DNA from: Epiperipatus broadwayi
Taxonomy: Eukaryota > Onychophora > Udeonychophora > Euonychophora > Peripatidae
Direction: 5' to 3'
Length of the DNA stretch: 64,000 nucleotides
Assembly: GCA_028023455.1 (NCBI GenBank)
Contig: JAQFVV010006340.1
Location: 2,153,438 to 2,217,437, forward strand
Below the pieces are notes generated by a model. The model saw only the letters and a program-made list of their open reading frames with translations. It ran no database searches and was not told the DNA's origin. Position 1 is the stretch's first letter, and each line of letters starts with the position of its first letter. Below are positions 52,219 through 64,000 of this stretch, in pieces. The position numbers and the translations under genes are program-made.

Positions 52219-55117
52219 AGTGCTCCTGTTTCTTCTGTGCTTCTACCATTAGTGAGTACATGAGAATAGAAACAGTCTATTTAGCACAAATATCAATTAA
52301 AATATAGAATATAGAAGTGCATTACAATATTTTTATGTAACATTTAAATAAATTATGCTAGCAAACTAAATAAATGTGGCCATTCATAGAGCAGATTTCC
52401 ATGGATTAAATATAAAATATTTATTAAATTGCAATAAAATATATTTTCTTATTCAATTCAAGAATTTCAATGTTAATCTTATAAAACATTTTATTCATTA
52501 ATGATGAAAGCAGTATTCAGCAGAAGAAATACTTCTTTTAAATATCACATAGAATTGTAGGGGTGGTCTTCATAGAAATACCAAAAGAGAGAGAATATAT
52601 TTGCAGGTTTTTATAAAATAATATTGCAGGAAAAATCATTTCTAATAAAGTATTATTTCCCAGAATCACTTTAACTTCATTTATGATGTAAGTAACTTAT
52701 TTTAACATTTTAGACATTTGTTTTGAATTATTAAATAACACAATTCGTCAACTTTATCTTCCCTTAAACAAAAAAATTATATTTTCCTCTTTGTAGAAAC
52801 AGACAGTTATAAAACATAAAAATTTCTTTATTATAAAACATAAAAAATTTTTTATGCTGTAAACAATGTAAGTATTTGTCCGTTAAAGTCTAACATTATT
52901 ATTATGAAGTTAAATATTTTCTTGTAGTAAATAGGAGATTGATTTTATAAATGACTACATGTTGTAATATAGTATGTTCTTATTAAATTGAAGTTATACA
53001 TCTAATTACCCATGGCAAATTAATTTCAGAATATAAATTACAAATAAGCATTTTATTAAAAATAGTATAAAGTTATATAAAGTATATAAAATACTGTTGC
53101 TACTAACCATTTCTGATATTCTGCAACAAATTTAAATATTATATAAACATGTAAATACATCTTGAAATTGATAATAGTTAGTACTTTGTTATAAGGATAA
53201 TCATAATGCCTCTTGAAGTTTCTTAGTGTGTGATGTATAATTATTGTACATTTAAACATTATAATAATTATTAATTAATGTTGTTAATAAAGCTGACTGC
53301 AATGAATATTTATTGTTTCTTGAAGTTTATATTCAGACAATGTACCCAGATAATTTAACTTTAGTGTTATGTTACTTTAAAAAATTAAAATGTGAAGTGA
53401 TGGGTTTAGAAATTTAGAAAGACAATAGGAGAATGTATGCTGGTGTAAATTTCAAATATTTATAACAGAGGTCAGATGACCGTTTTAAAACACTGATTAT
53501 TGACATTTAATTATATATCCCCTTCTATTTATTGCTTCAAATCCTTGTTCTGCTGAAACAAAGGAATAGTATTAACCAAATATTCTATTAATTAAAAATA
53601 GTGATATTATTCATAATGTTTAACACATTGATTTATTATTAATTTTAATATATAAAAGTCATTCAGAATAATATTTTACATTATATTTTTAAAAATTAGA
53701 CATTTAATACTTCTTAAACTATACATTTATTTATGCATTATTGACTGTATTAAACTGCTTGTAAATATGTAAATTTAAATGATTATAGATTAGATTATTT
53801 TGTTGTAAGTTGTTTTTGGTGCTGAAAATCAAACTATTAACATTAGGGGGTATATGGAAGCTCATTTGAAAGTTGGTTTCCAAATATTTTACTTTATTTT
53901 TTTCATAAAACTCAGAATATAATGCATTCGAATACCTCATTTACTTTCATCTTGCATTTTCAAAGTTCACTTTATATAACTATGGAATAGTTTAATATCA
54001 TTCATCAGAATGTATTCTGTGCCACATTTTTAATTGTGATAACAATTTTTTATAATTCTTTTAATTGAATTTAAATACTAGGACACAAGAAAGAAAAATA
54101 TTAGTATTTACATACTTTAATTGATCTTAATGCATTCAATATCTTCTTAGTATCATAATCATAACACTGAATGGAGGTAAGATGAGTGTGGATATTAATA
54201 TAGTGTAAGTTTATTTAAATTTGTTGAAATCAGTTCATTTGATTAAATAACCCACATCTTTGAGAGGCAGGAACATGATTCCTTTTTGTTAATGGAGTTG
54301 GAGCCATTGGCAATCTGCCATACCTCCTTATTGTTGCATTTTGGTGTCATTTATTTCAATACATGTGATGCTGTTAGGCCAGTGTATTTGTGTGCATGAG
54401 CATGACATAATCAGGTGGATAATCCTCTAAAGTTATGTTTCATGTGAAAAGATGATCACTCACAAAACATTCTCATTCAAATATGTAAACAGAAACTGTT
54501 TGTAAGCAGTAACCTATGATTTATTTTAAATAAACTTGAAAATACAATTTTATTTTTAAATTGTTTGTTATAAGACAGCTTAAAAATGATTGTGGGTAAC
54601 TTATTTGCTGGAGAATGTTCAATAAATGATAATATTTCTGCACAGAGCGGTAAAAGTTGTTTAGATATTTAAGCTATCATTCCAACATTTTATTACAAGA
54701 CTGTAATTTTAGAAATAATATTCTAAAATATTAACAATATATTTGTGTGGAATTTCTGCTATTACTCTAGAATTACTGCTTGTACTAAATATCTAGAACA
54801 AGTAATATCCTATGTGAATGAAACGTAATGGCTTCTATGTTATTTATTTTTATTCAAGTTTATCATATACTTATCCTGTTCATTACAAGTATGCCTACTA
54901 TATATAGATATCATTGTTATTAGTTTGAAAATTTATTCTACAATGAAATTTTAGTTTGTTAAAGCTACAAATGCTCATCATAATTTATTTTCAACATGCA
55001 TTTTAAAAATAAATAACAACTATTGCATTAATATAAAATATTATGGATGCACCATTATAATTTGTACTTTATTTAAAAATTATCATCAAATTTGAATGTC
55101 CATTAATATTCTCTGGT
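52217..55117. other. A+T-rich, unassigned; weak PLE-like fragment
   Basis: Mostly featureless. On the minus strand at 53731-53940 a 69-residue frame includes FQMSFHIPPNVNSLIFSTKN. This resembles the linker FHIPPSTNRMINNTKDK of the PLE fragment at 14218, so a decayed PLE linker is possible, but no GIY-YIG core follows. Nothing else is recognised. Confidence 0.35.
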
Positions 55118-55905
55118 TAATTTTTAACCTTTTACTCTTTTAGAAAACCATGCCAAATTAACATTTGCATTCCAACAGATGACCAGCTATTAATTTTACA
55201 ATTCAACAGCTATAACTGCCAATAAATTTTGACATTCAACAGACCATCCCCACTAATTGTATACTTAAATTCCTTGGTGAAATTTATATCATTTAAATGG
55301 CTCTGATAATTACTTTGTAATACAACAGGCATGAAACCCACATTAAAAGTAAATTCAGAAATCTCCCTTCCCCCTTTTACTTTTCCCATTAAATAATGAA
55401 ACAATATATATATTGCAGCCCAGTTTCAATCCCAGACCTTTGAACTAAAATTTGTCTGTGAATATTAAACTTATTAAAATGTTTTAATTTCTTAAAGATT
55501 TCCTTACAACATGACAAGGAATAATTATTCATTGTGAATTTTACAATTAAGATCCACAATTAGATTAAGTACACACACACATCTCCTCCCTCTTCTCAGT
55601 CAACCTATTGACTAATGTATAAATCTTGTTTTTCTAAATATATTTTTAATACTAACTTGATTCATAAATTAAAATAAAATAATATTTTGGTTATAAATAG
55701 CTTAATAATAAATTTTCAGATTGCTTACCAAGTCAAACGTGCACATTCCCTATAAATATGGGTTCAAACTTGGTCTTGGCTAAATTTTGCTTATTAAAGA
55801 AATATATATATATATATAAACTATGAGGAAAATTTTGATTGGACCTACTCTTTCATGGTTACCTCAAATAAATGGAGTCTTGGACAAATCCAAAAGCTAC
55901 AATAT
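55118..55905. repeat. Dispersed repeat R2, copy b
   Basis: Collinear with 28225-29190. It contains AAAACCATGCCAAATTAACA, three ~30-bp CAACAGA units (55175-55260), CAGCCCAGTTTCAATCCCAG (55416), AAACTATGAGGAAAATTTTG (55819) and ends at GCTACAA. It is shorter than copy a by indels. Family unknown. Confidence 0.75.
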
Positions 55906-57050
55906 ATATTATAACTGCTTTTCACATTCAGTTAGGTGTTCTGTTGTGCTTAACAATGCAAAAGTTAATCATGATAGGAAAAATAAAATGTATTCAGATC
56001 ATTAATGAGTTTGAGTATCTCAAGAAATCAGACATATTTCCAGATTAACTTGATGACTATTTATTAGGATGCACACTTCTTTCGGAATCAGTTTTCATTT
56101 ATTTAGAACAAGGGGCAAAAAATCCACACAAAAAATCACTGATGAGTTGTACCACCTCACATCTCATAATTATAACTAATTAAGAAAGTAAGATTGGGAT
56201 AAAGATTGTGGTAGAATGACATTTTATTAATTGTCTTTCCATGGTTTAACTAAACAAGTAAATTGGCAAAGGTAACTTATTTATTTCTGAAACAATTAAT
56301 TAACAATAAATGTAATAAACTCAAGATTACTAACATACAATGACAAGTTGATATTAGAGATGAATATTTTATCATAACCAATAATTATTTAAAATAAAAT
56401 ATTAATTGAAAAAGAATGGACATACACATGCACATCCATATGATAGTATTAAATAATTAAAAGGATTCTTATAGTCATCTTCTTCTCAAGTAAATGAAAG
56501 TCAGTCTCTTGAATAATATACATGCAATGTCAGCATCTAAAGTATATTATAAAACTATTATAATTTTATGTTACTATCTGAACATTTTTAAGTAAAATAT
56601 TGGATATGAATAATCTTACTGGTATGTACATATTAGAGTAGTTTACACGTATTTTAGATGATTGAGCTTTTAGACATGATTTTACACTCTCTCTATGATC
56701 ATCATAGGGCTAGAATCCAAATGTTCTTGGTTATGCCCTGTACATAAAAAGACGTCTGCAAAAATAATGCTTAAGTTCCTCTCTTGCTTGATGACTTAAT
56801 TCAGCATAAGAGTATTTATAGTCCTTCATTGGAGTAGTTCAGTATAGGACTTTTTTATCCCAGATTCTCTACACAATTACTTTTTCATGTCATCCATTTT
56901 TTTTTAAGAATCTAAAATTAAGAAAAATTTAACTATGGTCTTGCCAATATATTTTTACGATGATTAGCAATTTTATACCTAGTATTTAAATGAATAATTA
57001 TTTTATCTGGCATATCAGCAAAATTCATTACTCACCAGAATATTAATATT
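55906..57050. other. A+T-rich, unassigned
   Basis: No gene, RNA or repeat is recognised. Confidence 0.4.
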
Positions 57051-57375
57051 ACTGTACTGGTACAATACTTCATTTAAGTAATTTATTTAGAGAAGTTATT
57101 ATACTATTTCATGTCAATAACATTCTTTTTCATATTTAGTGCCACCATAATAGATATTCAAATATAAGAAGAAATATTAGTTTAAAGCTGCAACAGCTGT
57201 TTTCTCCTAGTTGACTGTACCAGTACAATCCTTCATTTACATAATTCATTTAGGGAAGTTATTAAGCTATTTCATGTCAATCACATTATTTCTCATTTTT
57301 AGTGCCACCATAATAGACATTTTAGTGCAAGAGTAAATAATAGTAAAAGCTTAAACAGCTTTTGCCTCCTAGTTT
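57051..57375. repeat. 163-bp tandem duplication
   Basis: Two units start ACTGTACTGGTACAATACTT (57051) and ACTGTACCAGTACAATCCTT (57214) and share TTTCATGTCAATAACATT-like and TTTAGTGCCACCATAATAGA segments. A third start (ACAGTATTAG, 57376) breaks off. The divergence between units suggests an old duplication. Confidence 0.85.
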
Positions 57376-58879
57376 ACAGTATTAGGTAGGTGATATTGGT
57401 ACTTTCCCATAATTTTAATGTTTCACTTGTTCTGTCACTAAATAATGGCAATTCACTTTGATGAATCTGAACTTTTTAATCAAAAGAGACAATTACAAAT
57501 TATTTAAAATATTCAAAAACATTAATATCTTGAAAGTTTACACCAAACTCAAACTTCAAAAACAAACATATAAATATGTGTGTAAGAAAATGAATCTGTT
57601 ATTAAAATAATATAATACAATAGTTGGTTTATAATCCATTATGTCCTGGGTTAGTATTATTTGTCTACAAAAAGTAAATTTCCTAATCTAACTATTATCT
57701 TGATAATGAAATCTTAAATCCAGAAGACAGCTGATATCAAGAAAAATAAAAGCAACTACAGATTACCACACAATGTCATTTAAAGAGAAGAAAATAAAAT
57801 GTAATTAATTTGGGCTAATTGGTGAAGTTCAACTTTGTCTGCATATTAATTTATTGCAATTTAAATATAAGTTTGCAATTATAAATTTAAATAACTCCAA
57901 ATCCCATAATGATTGGGTGTGCATTTACATTTATTTTTTATCTAGAAAATAATATGAAGTTAAAAGTTCTACTTGTCTTTATTTTGTAGATACATTCTTG
58001 CAGATAAATTTGCCAAAAATAACAATAAAAGTTTTAATATAAAACGTTGTCATAGCAAATGCGGAATATCTGATTTTCAGTTTCAATGAAATATTATTGT
58101 AGAGAAAAAGTGCTGAAATTTTAACCTATAAATTTGTACAGAAACTTGTATATACGCTACTAAATATTTTAAAACTAGGATAACATTTTTCTTAATTACA
58201 TAACTATTTAAAACATTATAATGTAAATTTGTGAAAGTGGAGTTGTAAATACATGTTGAAGTAAAGTGAAATGGAACTAAATATTTAATAAACATTTTAA
58301 TTTGTTAAGACAAGGTATTATGGCTAAAGTTACACATTATAAGTGAGAATTTCTCATACAAATCATTGTGCATATTGTAATTTTGGTATGCATATGGAAG
58401 ACATTTTTTTATATAATAAACAAGACTTATCTTTAGTTACATATAGAAGTTGTAAGAACCAAACATAATACAGTCCAATTCTTATTCAACTAAATGTAGA
58501 GACAGCATTTGGCACAAAACCAATAAATAAACTTCAGAATACTCTATAACAAAAAAGTGCGTAACATGTACAAATATGGACTTGATATTCAATTATGACA
58601 ACATAAATTTTAGATTACTCTCAATAATTAACTATACCTTAAATTATACCACATTAACCCATACCATAAACATCCCCTTTATTGCCATACAATTAACTCA
58701 ATAAATAAACCACATAAGTTGTACCGTAGTTAATTTAATATGTTGAAAATTATGAGTCTTCCCTCAAATCACCACGTGGATGATTCTTGAATCGTTTTGG
58801 CATCCAAAAAATTTCCATTCGAATATGTAAAAAAAAAGTTCACATTATATATAAATATAAAACTAACTAAAGTAAATAC
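57376..58879. other. A+T-rich, unassigned
   Basis: No gene or element signature is recognised. A 70-residue minus-strand frame at 58083-58295 has no motif. Confidence 0.4.
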
Positions 58880-60655
58880 CTATAAAAACAAAAAAAAATA
58901 CTTATAAATCCCAGAAATAATATATTTCAACCCGAGGACTGGCTTTCATCAGAAAAAAAAAATACACAGTCAAATGGTGATATTCAATAATTACAGATGT
59001 GATAAAAGATTATAAATATAACAAAAAACCATGATTGGCCACAAAATCAAACAGAGAATAACTACCCAACCAATGACAAAACTCAAACAAAAAAAAACTA
59101 TGTTTCTTTTTAATCAACCTTAAATCTAATTAAATTGAAATAATAAATAAGGAATCCAAATTTGCATACATACAAAAATTAGACTGTGCTCACATAAAAA
59201 AAATAGCTGTGCTCACATAAATATTCATTAAAAACTAAAATAGTTATACATATTAATCCAAAATTATTGGTAGTGCAAAGTACAATAATTAATTACTTAC
59301 TTAAATAACAATTAAACAAAAATATTAAACAACCATATCACCAATCTTTACATAAAAAAATTTCATATAAGAAAATTTATCACAAAAAAAACTCTCATAT
59401 AAAAATCATTTAGGAGGCCAGGTAACTTAAAGATGTAAAAGTTCAAATGTTTAATTTTAATCCATGTGGGTCTAATCTCTCACAGTTTAAAAATAAACAA
59501 ACTGTGTTTCCTCTCACTTGTAGAAGAAAAGCCCTCCTGAAGCATTACTACTCTTAAATCATCAATTGAATGATTTGGTGAATGACAGTGTTTTGCACCA
59601 GTCTATCTTCATTTTTGTGCAAAGTGTCAAATCTATGATTAGTCATTCTGACATGTAAACTATTTGCTGACTCACCAACATACTGGTTTAAACATCTACT
59701 ACACTCTATCAAATATATCAACTTAACACTTTTACATGTAACATAATTAGGAATATACCATTTAAAATTATGATTTCTAGTAGTTAACACCACTTTTGTC
59801 ACAACAATATGTTTACATGTAAAACATCTTTTTTTGTCCTCATATGGATAGCATCCTTTTTCCTGTACAGAACTAATAAAATTTGTTTTGACAAGTATAT
59901 CTCTAAATTAACTATATTTTCGGCATACACTCTTAGGTGGATCGAAAAAAATAAATTTTAAATAATCTGTGGAGTGTAATATGTTAAATTGATTCACTAA
60001 TATTGGGTTAATATTAGGTAAATCCCTATTAAAAGTAGGAACCAAAGGTGGAACATATAATTGCTTTTTACATGGATTGAATTTAAACATTGGAACTACT
60101 ACATCTTTAGGATACCTGGTCTCCTAAACAATTTTTATATATGTGTTTTTATGAAAAAAACTTTCTTTTATGAGATTTTTTTGTTTACTATTTTTATTAA
60201 ACATTGGTAATATGGATGTTTAAAATCTGTGTTTAATTGCTATATAGGTAAATAATTAATTATTGCACTTTGCACTAACTATTATTTTTGATTAACATAT
60301 ATAAGTATTTTAGTTTTTAATGAATATTTATGTGAGCACAGCTATTTTTGTATGTGAGCACAGTGTAATTTTTATATGTATGCACATTTGGTTTTTTTTA
60401 TTACTTCAATTTAAATAGAATTTTAGCTACATTAGGAGGAAGTGTATTTTTTTTGTTTGAATTTTGTCATTGGTTGGGTAGATATTCTGTGGTAGATGTT
60501 GTGACCAATCAGGGGTTTCTTTGTTAAATTTATCATATCTTATCAAATCTGTAATTTTTGAATATCGTTATTTTACTTTGTATCTTGTCTTTCTGATGAT
60601 AACCAGTCCTCTGGTTGAAATATTATATTCTTTCTTGGATTTATGTCTTTTTTGT
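58880..60655 (-). mobile_element. Penelope-like element P5 with ~430-bp inverted arms
   Basis: Arms 58880-59315 and 60231-60655 are imperfect inverted repeats: AATATTTATGTGAGCACAGC on the right corresponds to GCTGTGCTCACATAAATATT on the left, and CCAGTCCTCTGGTTGAAATA corresponds to the reverse complement of the left CAACCCGAGGACTGG region. Between them the minus strand encodes the C-terminal part of a PLE protein. It shows the RT tail (59908-60090, LVPTFNRDLPNINPIL), a Cys linker (RCFTCKHI) and a GIY-YIG nuclease (59554-59802, LIYLIECSRCLNQYVGES then RMTNHR). The RT palm is absent. A truncated body joined to an inverted terminal copy is a recognised PLE configuration. Confidence 0.8.
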
Positions 60656-60657
60656 TT

Positions 60658-60659
<2 letters not shown>

Positions 60660-60692
<33 letters not shown>
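60660..60692. repeat. (TA)n microsatellite between two PLEs
   Basis: Sixteen TA units separate the right arm of P5 from the 3' terminal region of P2. Confidence 0.95.
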
Positions 60693-60695
<3 letters not shown>

Positions 60696-63176
60696 AATAA
60701 AACAATAAATACAATGCTCGATTAAATCCTAAATTTTACAAAAATCTTTATACAACCATGGTTTCAACAACTACTAACGGACCTTCTCAAGTGAAAGTCA
60801 AACTAAAGGAACTAACATATATACAAACAAACAAACCTTCCCATAATTAATTTCAATTTCCACATTCCCTTAATATAAAACGAAGTCATCATAAGATTGA
60901 TTGCCTCAGAATCAAGAAGTTTTATCGTTAAAGTCTCCTTTACTCTTCTTTTCAACTCGTTTTCTCCTAAAAAATAAACTAAGCATTGTAAACATTATTC
61001 TATGACCTGTATTATTTTCATACATATATAAAGCAGAGTTAAGATACCTATTTTTAACTGTACTTATATGAACCACAGTCCATTCATTAATGCTAAATTT
61101 AAAACATATCACAGCTACATGGAATCTTATAACCAATACCAGGAATGGACCTACTACCAATAGACAGCTTTGAACCATTAATAACAAATTCAAATCAGAA
61201 CCGTTTTTTTCCATGTAACCGTAATTACACCTAACAATTGACTACTTTTATCAAACAAATAAAATATTGAAGCTTTAAATGGTAAAGACATTTACTCATC
61301 ATCCTTACCAATAAAATTCTTGCCATCAAAATCATGACTATAAACTTTATTATTAAATACAACTGTTTTAATAAAATCATGGCTATGACCCAATACATCA
61401 AATCCGGCAGCAAATTGACTTCTTTGAAAATCAGCATCATTATTAAAATATTTTGTCCTCGTTTTAATACATCAAAAATTCAACAAAGATATTTTTATGC
61501 ATAATAGGCTGATAACTATTAGGCCAAGCATATTTCTCAAATTCTTAGGTTTTATCAAAGGACAACAAAACAAAACTTCATTAACCTTCTTAACAGTTAA
61601 ATCCAAAAACTTTAATTTTACAAAATCAAAACTACCCCCTTTCAGTAGTAAATTTAATACTAGAATCAAAAGCATTTAATACACATAAAACCTCTTCTAA
61701 TTTCACTTTCTGAATAACAAACAAACAATTATCAAAATACCTAACAAATAATTTTATAGAACATGAAAACAGATTAATAACACTACACTCCAAATAAACA
61801 ATATAGACAGAACACATCAATTGAGAAATAACATAACCAATAACCCAGCCTTTTGAATCTTATAAAACACATCATTAGGCATAAAATACATTGATTCCTC
61901 TAACACTTAGAAGCAAATCATGAAAACCTTTATCATATCTGCAGAAAAACATTCTAATTTCTGTAAAATTGAAAGAAAAACATCCATACTTTTTAATCTA
62001 TTAACCAATTGGTACATATGTTCAATGTCTAAAATATAAAAAACACACTCATCACCCAAAACAAAAACATTTATTGTCTTATAATCTTCAAAAGAATAAG
62101 AAACACAAAACTGACCCAATTTTATGTAGATATTAAAATATTTTATAATAAATTTTGATATTTTATCACCAATTTCCCCTGTAAAATCAAAAATACATCT
62201 CAAAGAAAAATGATCTTTATGAGATATCAAATTAAAGAAAACATTTGGAGCCACGTAATCACTAGTATAATTAATTAAATAAGTAGCTCTATCAAAAAAA
62301 AATTATTTTCCGCAACTTTCATAATCTTAATTAACTTACATTTTATTTTTAACCAGAATCAAAATCTAAAATAGCATATTTTCCATTATTCAATTCTAAA
62401 AAAACTTTAATTTTAAAATCAATATTATTTAACAATGCAAACTAGACACCTTATCTTCTTTTAACAAAACAACATCATTGGCTTTCTTTTTTTTTAACAA
62501 AACTAATTTTCTTATTGGCAAAAACAAATTTTTACCTTTAAGTTATTGACTATTCAAAATATCTTGTAAAGACACTTTATTTTTATCAGAAATATTACTA
62601 CTACTTTCAATAGCAGAAATGAAACAAAAACTAAACTCTTATTAGCAAAAAAAAAAAAAACAAAGCCAGGACGCTTAGCTAAATCAGATACATTCAAAAC
62701 ATAACTTGATAAATTTAAAACAGATGAAGCATCAGGCCTATTTCTATAACACGCAAATATAAAATCTTTTTGTTTCACAAAACTTTTTTTTCAGCCTTTC
62801 CAATCAACCACTTAATAATATTAAAATACTTATTACTATAAGTTACTTCACATTTACTTCTAAACCACTTTACAAAAGAATTTAAAATTGAATAATTAAA
62901 ACGCCATCTAAAATTCAAGCTTCTTTTAATCATTTTATATCTGTCAATTAAATTAGATATACTACTCATAATCTTCATAATAACTTGTTTAAGAACAAAT
63001 CTTTTAAAATTTACAATAAAATCACAATTAGAAAATAAAACCAATTTTCTTTCCAACTTACTATGACATGAAATAGGAAACACGTTAAAAAACCTACAAG
63101 ATTTAAGAAAATTTACCCGAGTTTTTATAGACTCTATTCTATTTATGGTTTTACATTTTTATTTTTGCTAGTATAG

Positions 63177-63178
<2 letters not shown>
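60693..63178 (-). pseudogene. Penelope-like element P2, most complete PLE (RT plus GIY-YIG)
   Basis: The minus-strand fragments run in order. 62775-63083 is a Lys/Ser-rich N-terminal region. 62554-62778 and 61907-62254 carry RT palm sequence, including HFSLRCIFDFTGEIGDKISK followed by FIIKYF. 61632-61820 carries FVRYFDNCLFVI at the YxDD position, where the Asp pair is now Asp-Asn. 61472-61675 is the RT C-terminal part with SFDFVKLKFLDLTVKKV. The GIY-YIG domain at 60912-61160 shows GYKIPCSC and NSALYMYENNTGHRI. The terminal 60693-60850 matches P1. The 5' end (63125-63178, TTTTATTTTTGCTAGTATA) matches the outer end of P1's inverted arm. Many stops and the altered catalytic Asp indicate that it is inactive. 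Confidence 0.8.
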
Positions 63179-63237
<59 letters not shown>

Positions 63238-63241
63238 TATA
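63179..63241. repeat. (TA)n microsatellite at PLE P2 5' end
   Basis: About 31 TA units directly follow GCTAGTATAGT. The same position beside P1's inverted arm also has TA tracts (13900-13972). Confidence 0.95.
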
Positions 63242-64000
63242 ACATTTTACAATAGTATATAAAAACATTTTAAACAAACTTCTATGCTGCATTTCGTTTT
63301 CATGCACCATCCTCCATATCATACACCTAATCTACTACAGATTATAATCTATTGAAAATCATAACTATAAATTTACACTAAGGTGTCATTTTGTAACATG
63401 TTGCTCTTGATAAAAATCACATACTACATTCCAACATAAAATATATGCCACAGCATTTACTTATCAAACAGAATCCATTTGATGGAAACCCTTGTGTGTA
63501 AAATGTTAAACTCTATATCAATACAACATCGCTAAAATACATTCCCAAAAATGGTCTCAAATTTTATAGAGTTCTAATTTGCACAATCCAACAAACAATT
63601 AACATAATTTTCAAATTGGGAAATATTTTCTATGTGTTATTACGACCTGTGAAATCAATCCCACATATGCAATACACCATATCTGTGCATGCCTGAAAAT
63701 TCTATCCAAATTATTTTTGTCTACATATATTTAGGTTTCAAATGACCAGAAAATAATCTCATGTGCTGGAAAATTCACTTACATTTATCCTTTCAACAAG
63801 ATGATGAGAAAACTGTAATTAACATAACCAAAAACCATTTTCACAAAAAATTTAAATTCTGATCACTTTAAAAAAGCATTATCATTTTTCACTTTAAATT
63901 AATTTTTATTAATGTCACAAACAACAATGCTTAAGATATACACAAACTGTCAATATTAAATCACCAATCATTTATTTCCATAAAGATTCAAAAACAAAAT
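63242..64000 (-). other. A+T-rich end of window; possible PLE GIY-YIG scrap
   Basis: On the minus strand at about 63640-63695 a short frame reads TDMVYCICGIDFTGRNNT, resembling the VYxIxC...YIGET core of PLE nucleases with a degraded second half. No other PLE motif lies next to it, so support is thin. The rest is unassigned. Confidence 0.3.

Overview
This window is gene-poor, very A+T-rich eukaryotic DNA that looks like a graveyard of transposable elements. I see no convincing host exon, no rRNA gene and no functional tRNA gene. The element mix is RTE-type LINEs, a jockey/CR1-like LINE, several GIY-YIG Penelope-like elements (PLEs), a Ty3/Gypsy-like LTR element, a piggyBac relic and tRNA-derived SINEs, all among very long (TA)n and (TAA)n microsatellites. 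This suggests an invertebrate animal with a repeat-rich, A+T-rich genome, such as a cnidarian, flatworm, mollusc or arthropod. The sequence alone does not let me choose among them.

Layout. 327-3585: an almost intact minus-strand RTE LINE (endonuclease plus reverse transcriptase, apparently split by one extra base). 3600-9215: two diverged copies of a ~1 kb non-coding repeat, a 46-bp minisatellite, and a 430-bp foldback insert with a 14-bp target duplication. 9386-14640: three decayed minus-strand PLEs. 14838-18002: a full-length but dead plus-strand RTE copy. 18003-30050: non-coding repeats, including copies of a family that starts TTGTAAC right after (TA)n and carries a conserved GCGCCAYTAG stem-loop. 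30050-33960: little recognisable apart from a SINE. 33960-35494: a 5'-truncated RTE copy.

36093-51530 is the centrepiece, a nested set of insertions. A minus-strand jockey-like LINE (3' part 36093-36630, 5' part 49299-51530) is split by a 12.7-kb LTR retrotransposon (36631-49298) with ~1.93-kb LTRs and a target duplication of 5 bp (ATTAT; 4 bp TTAT is also possible). Joining the LINE halves across that duplication keeps the reading frame open. The LTR element has a gag-like coiled-coil ORF and only the last part of an integrase, so it is probably non-autonomous. Its 3' LTR is interrupted by a 1.5-kb piggyBac-like element flanked by TTAA. A tRNA-derived SINE with an 8-bp target duplication sits in the 5' half of the LINE.

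51583-52216: two (TAA)n tracts bracketing a 357-bp long-TIR MITE. 52217-58880: mostly unassigned, with the second copy of another dispersed repeat and a 163-bp tandem duplication. 58880-63178: two more PLEs, one with ~430-bp inverted arms and one with much of the RT-GIY-YIG polyprotein visible in fragments.

Nothing here forms a host pathway. The proteins are retroelement machinery (AP-like and GIY-YIG endonucleases, reverse transcriptases, an integrase tail), almost all inactivated.
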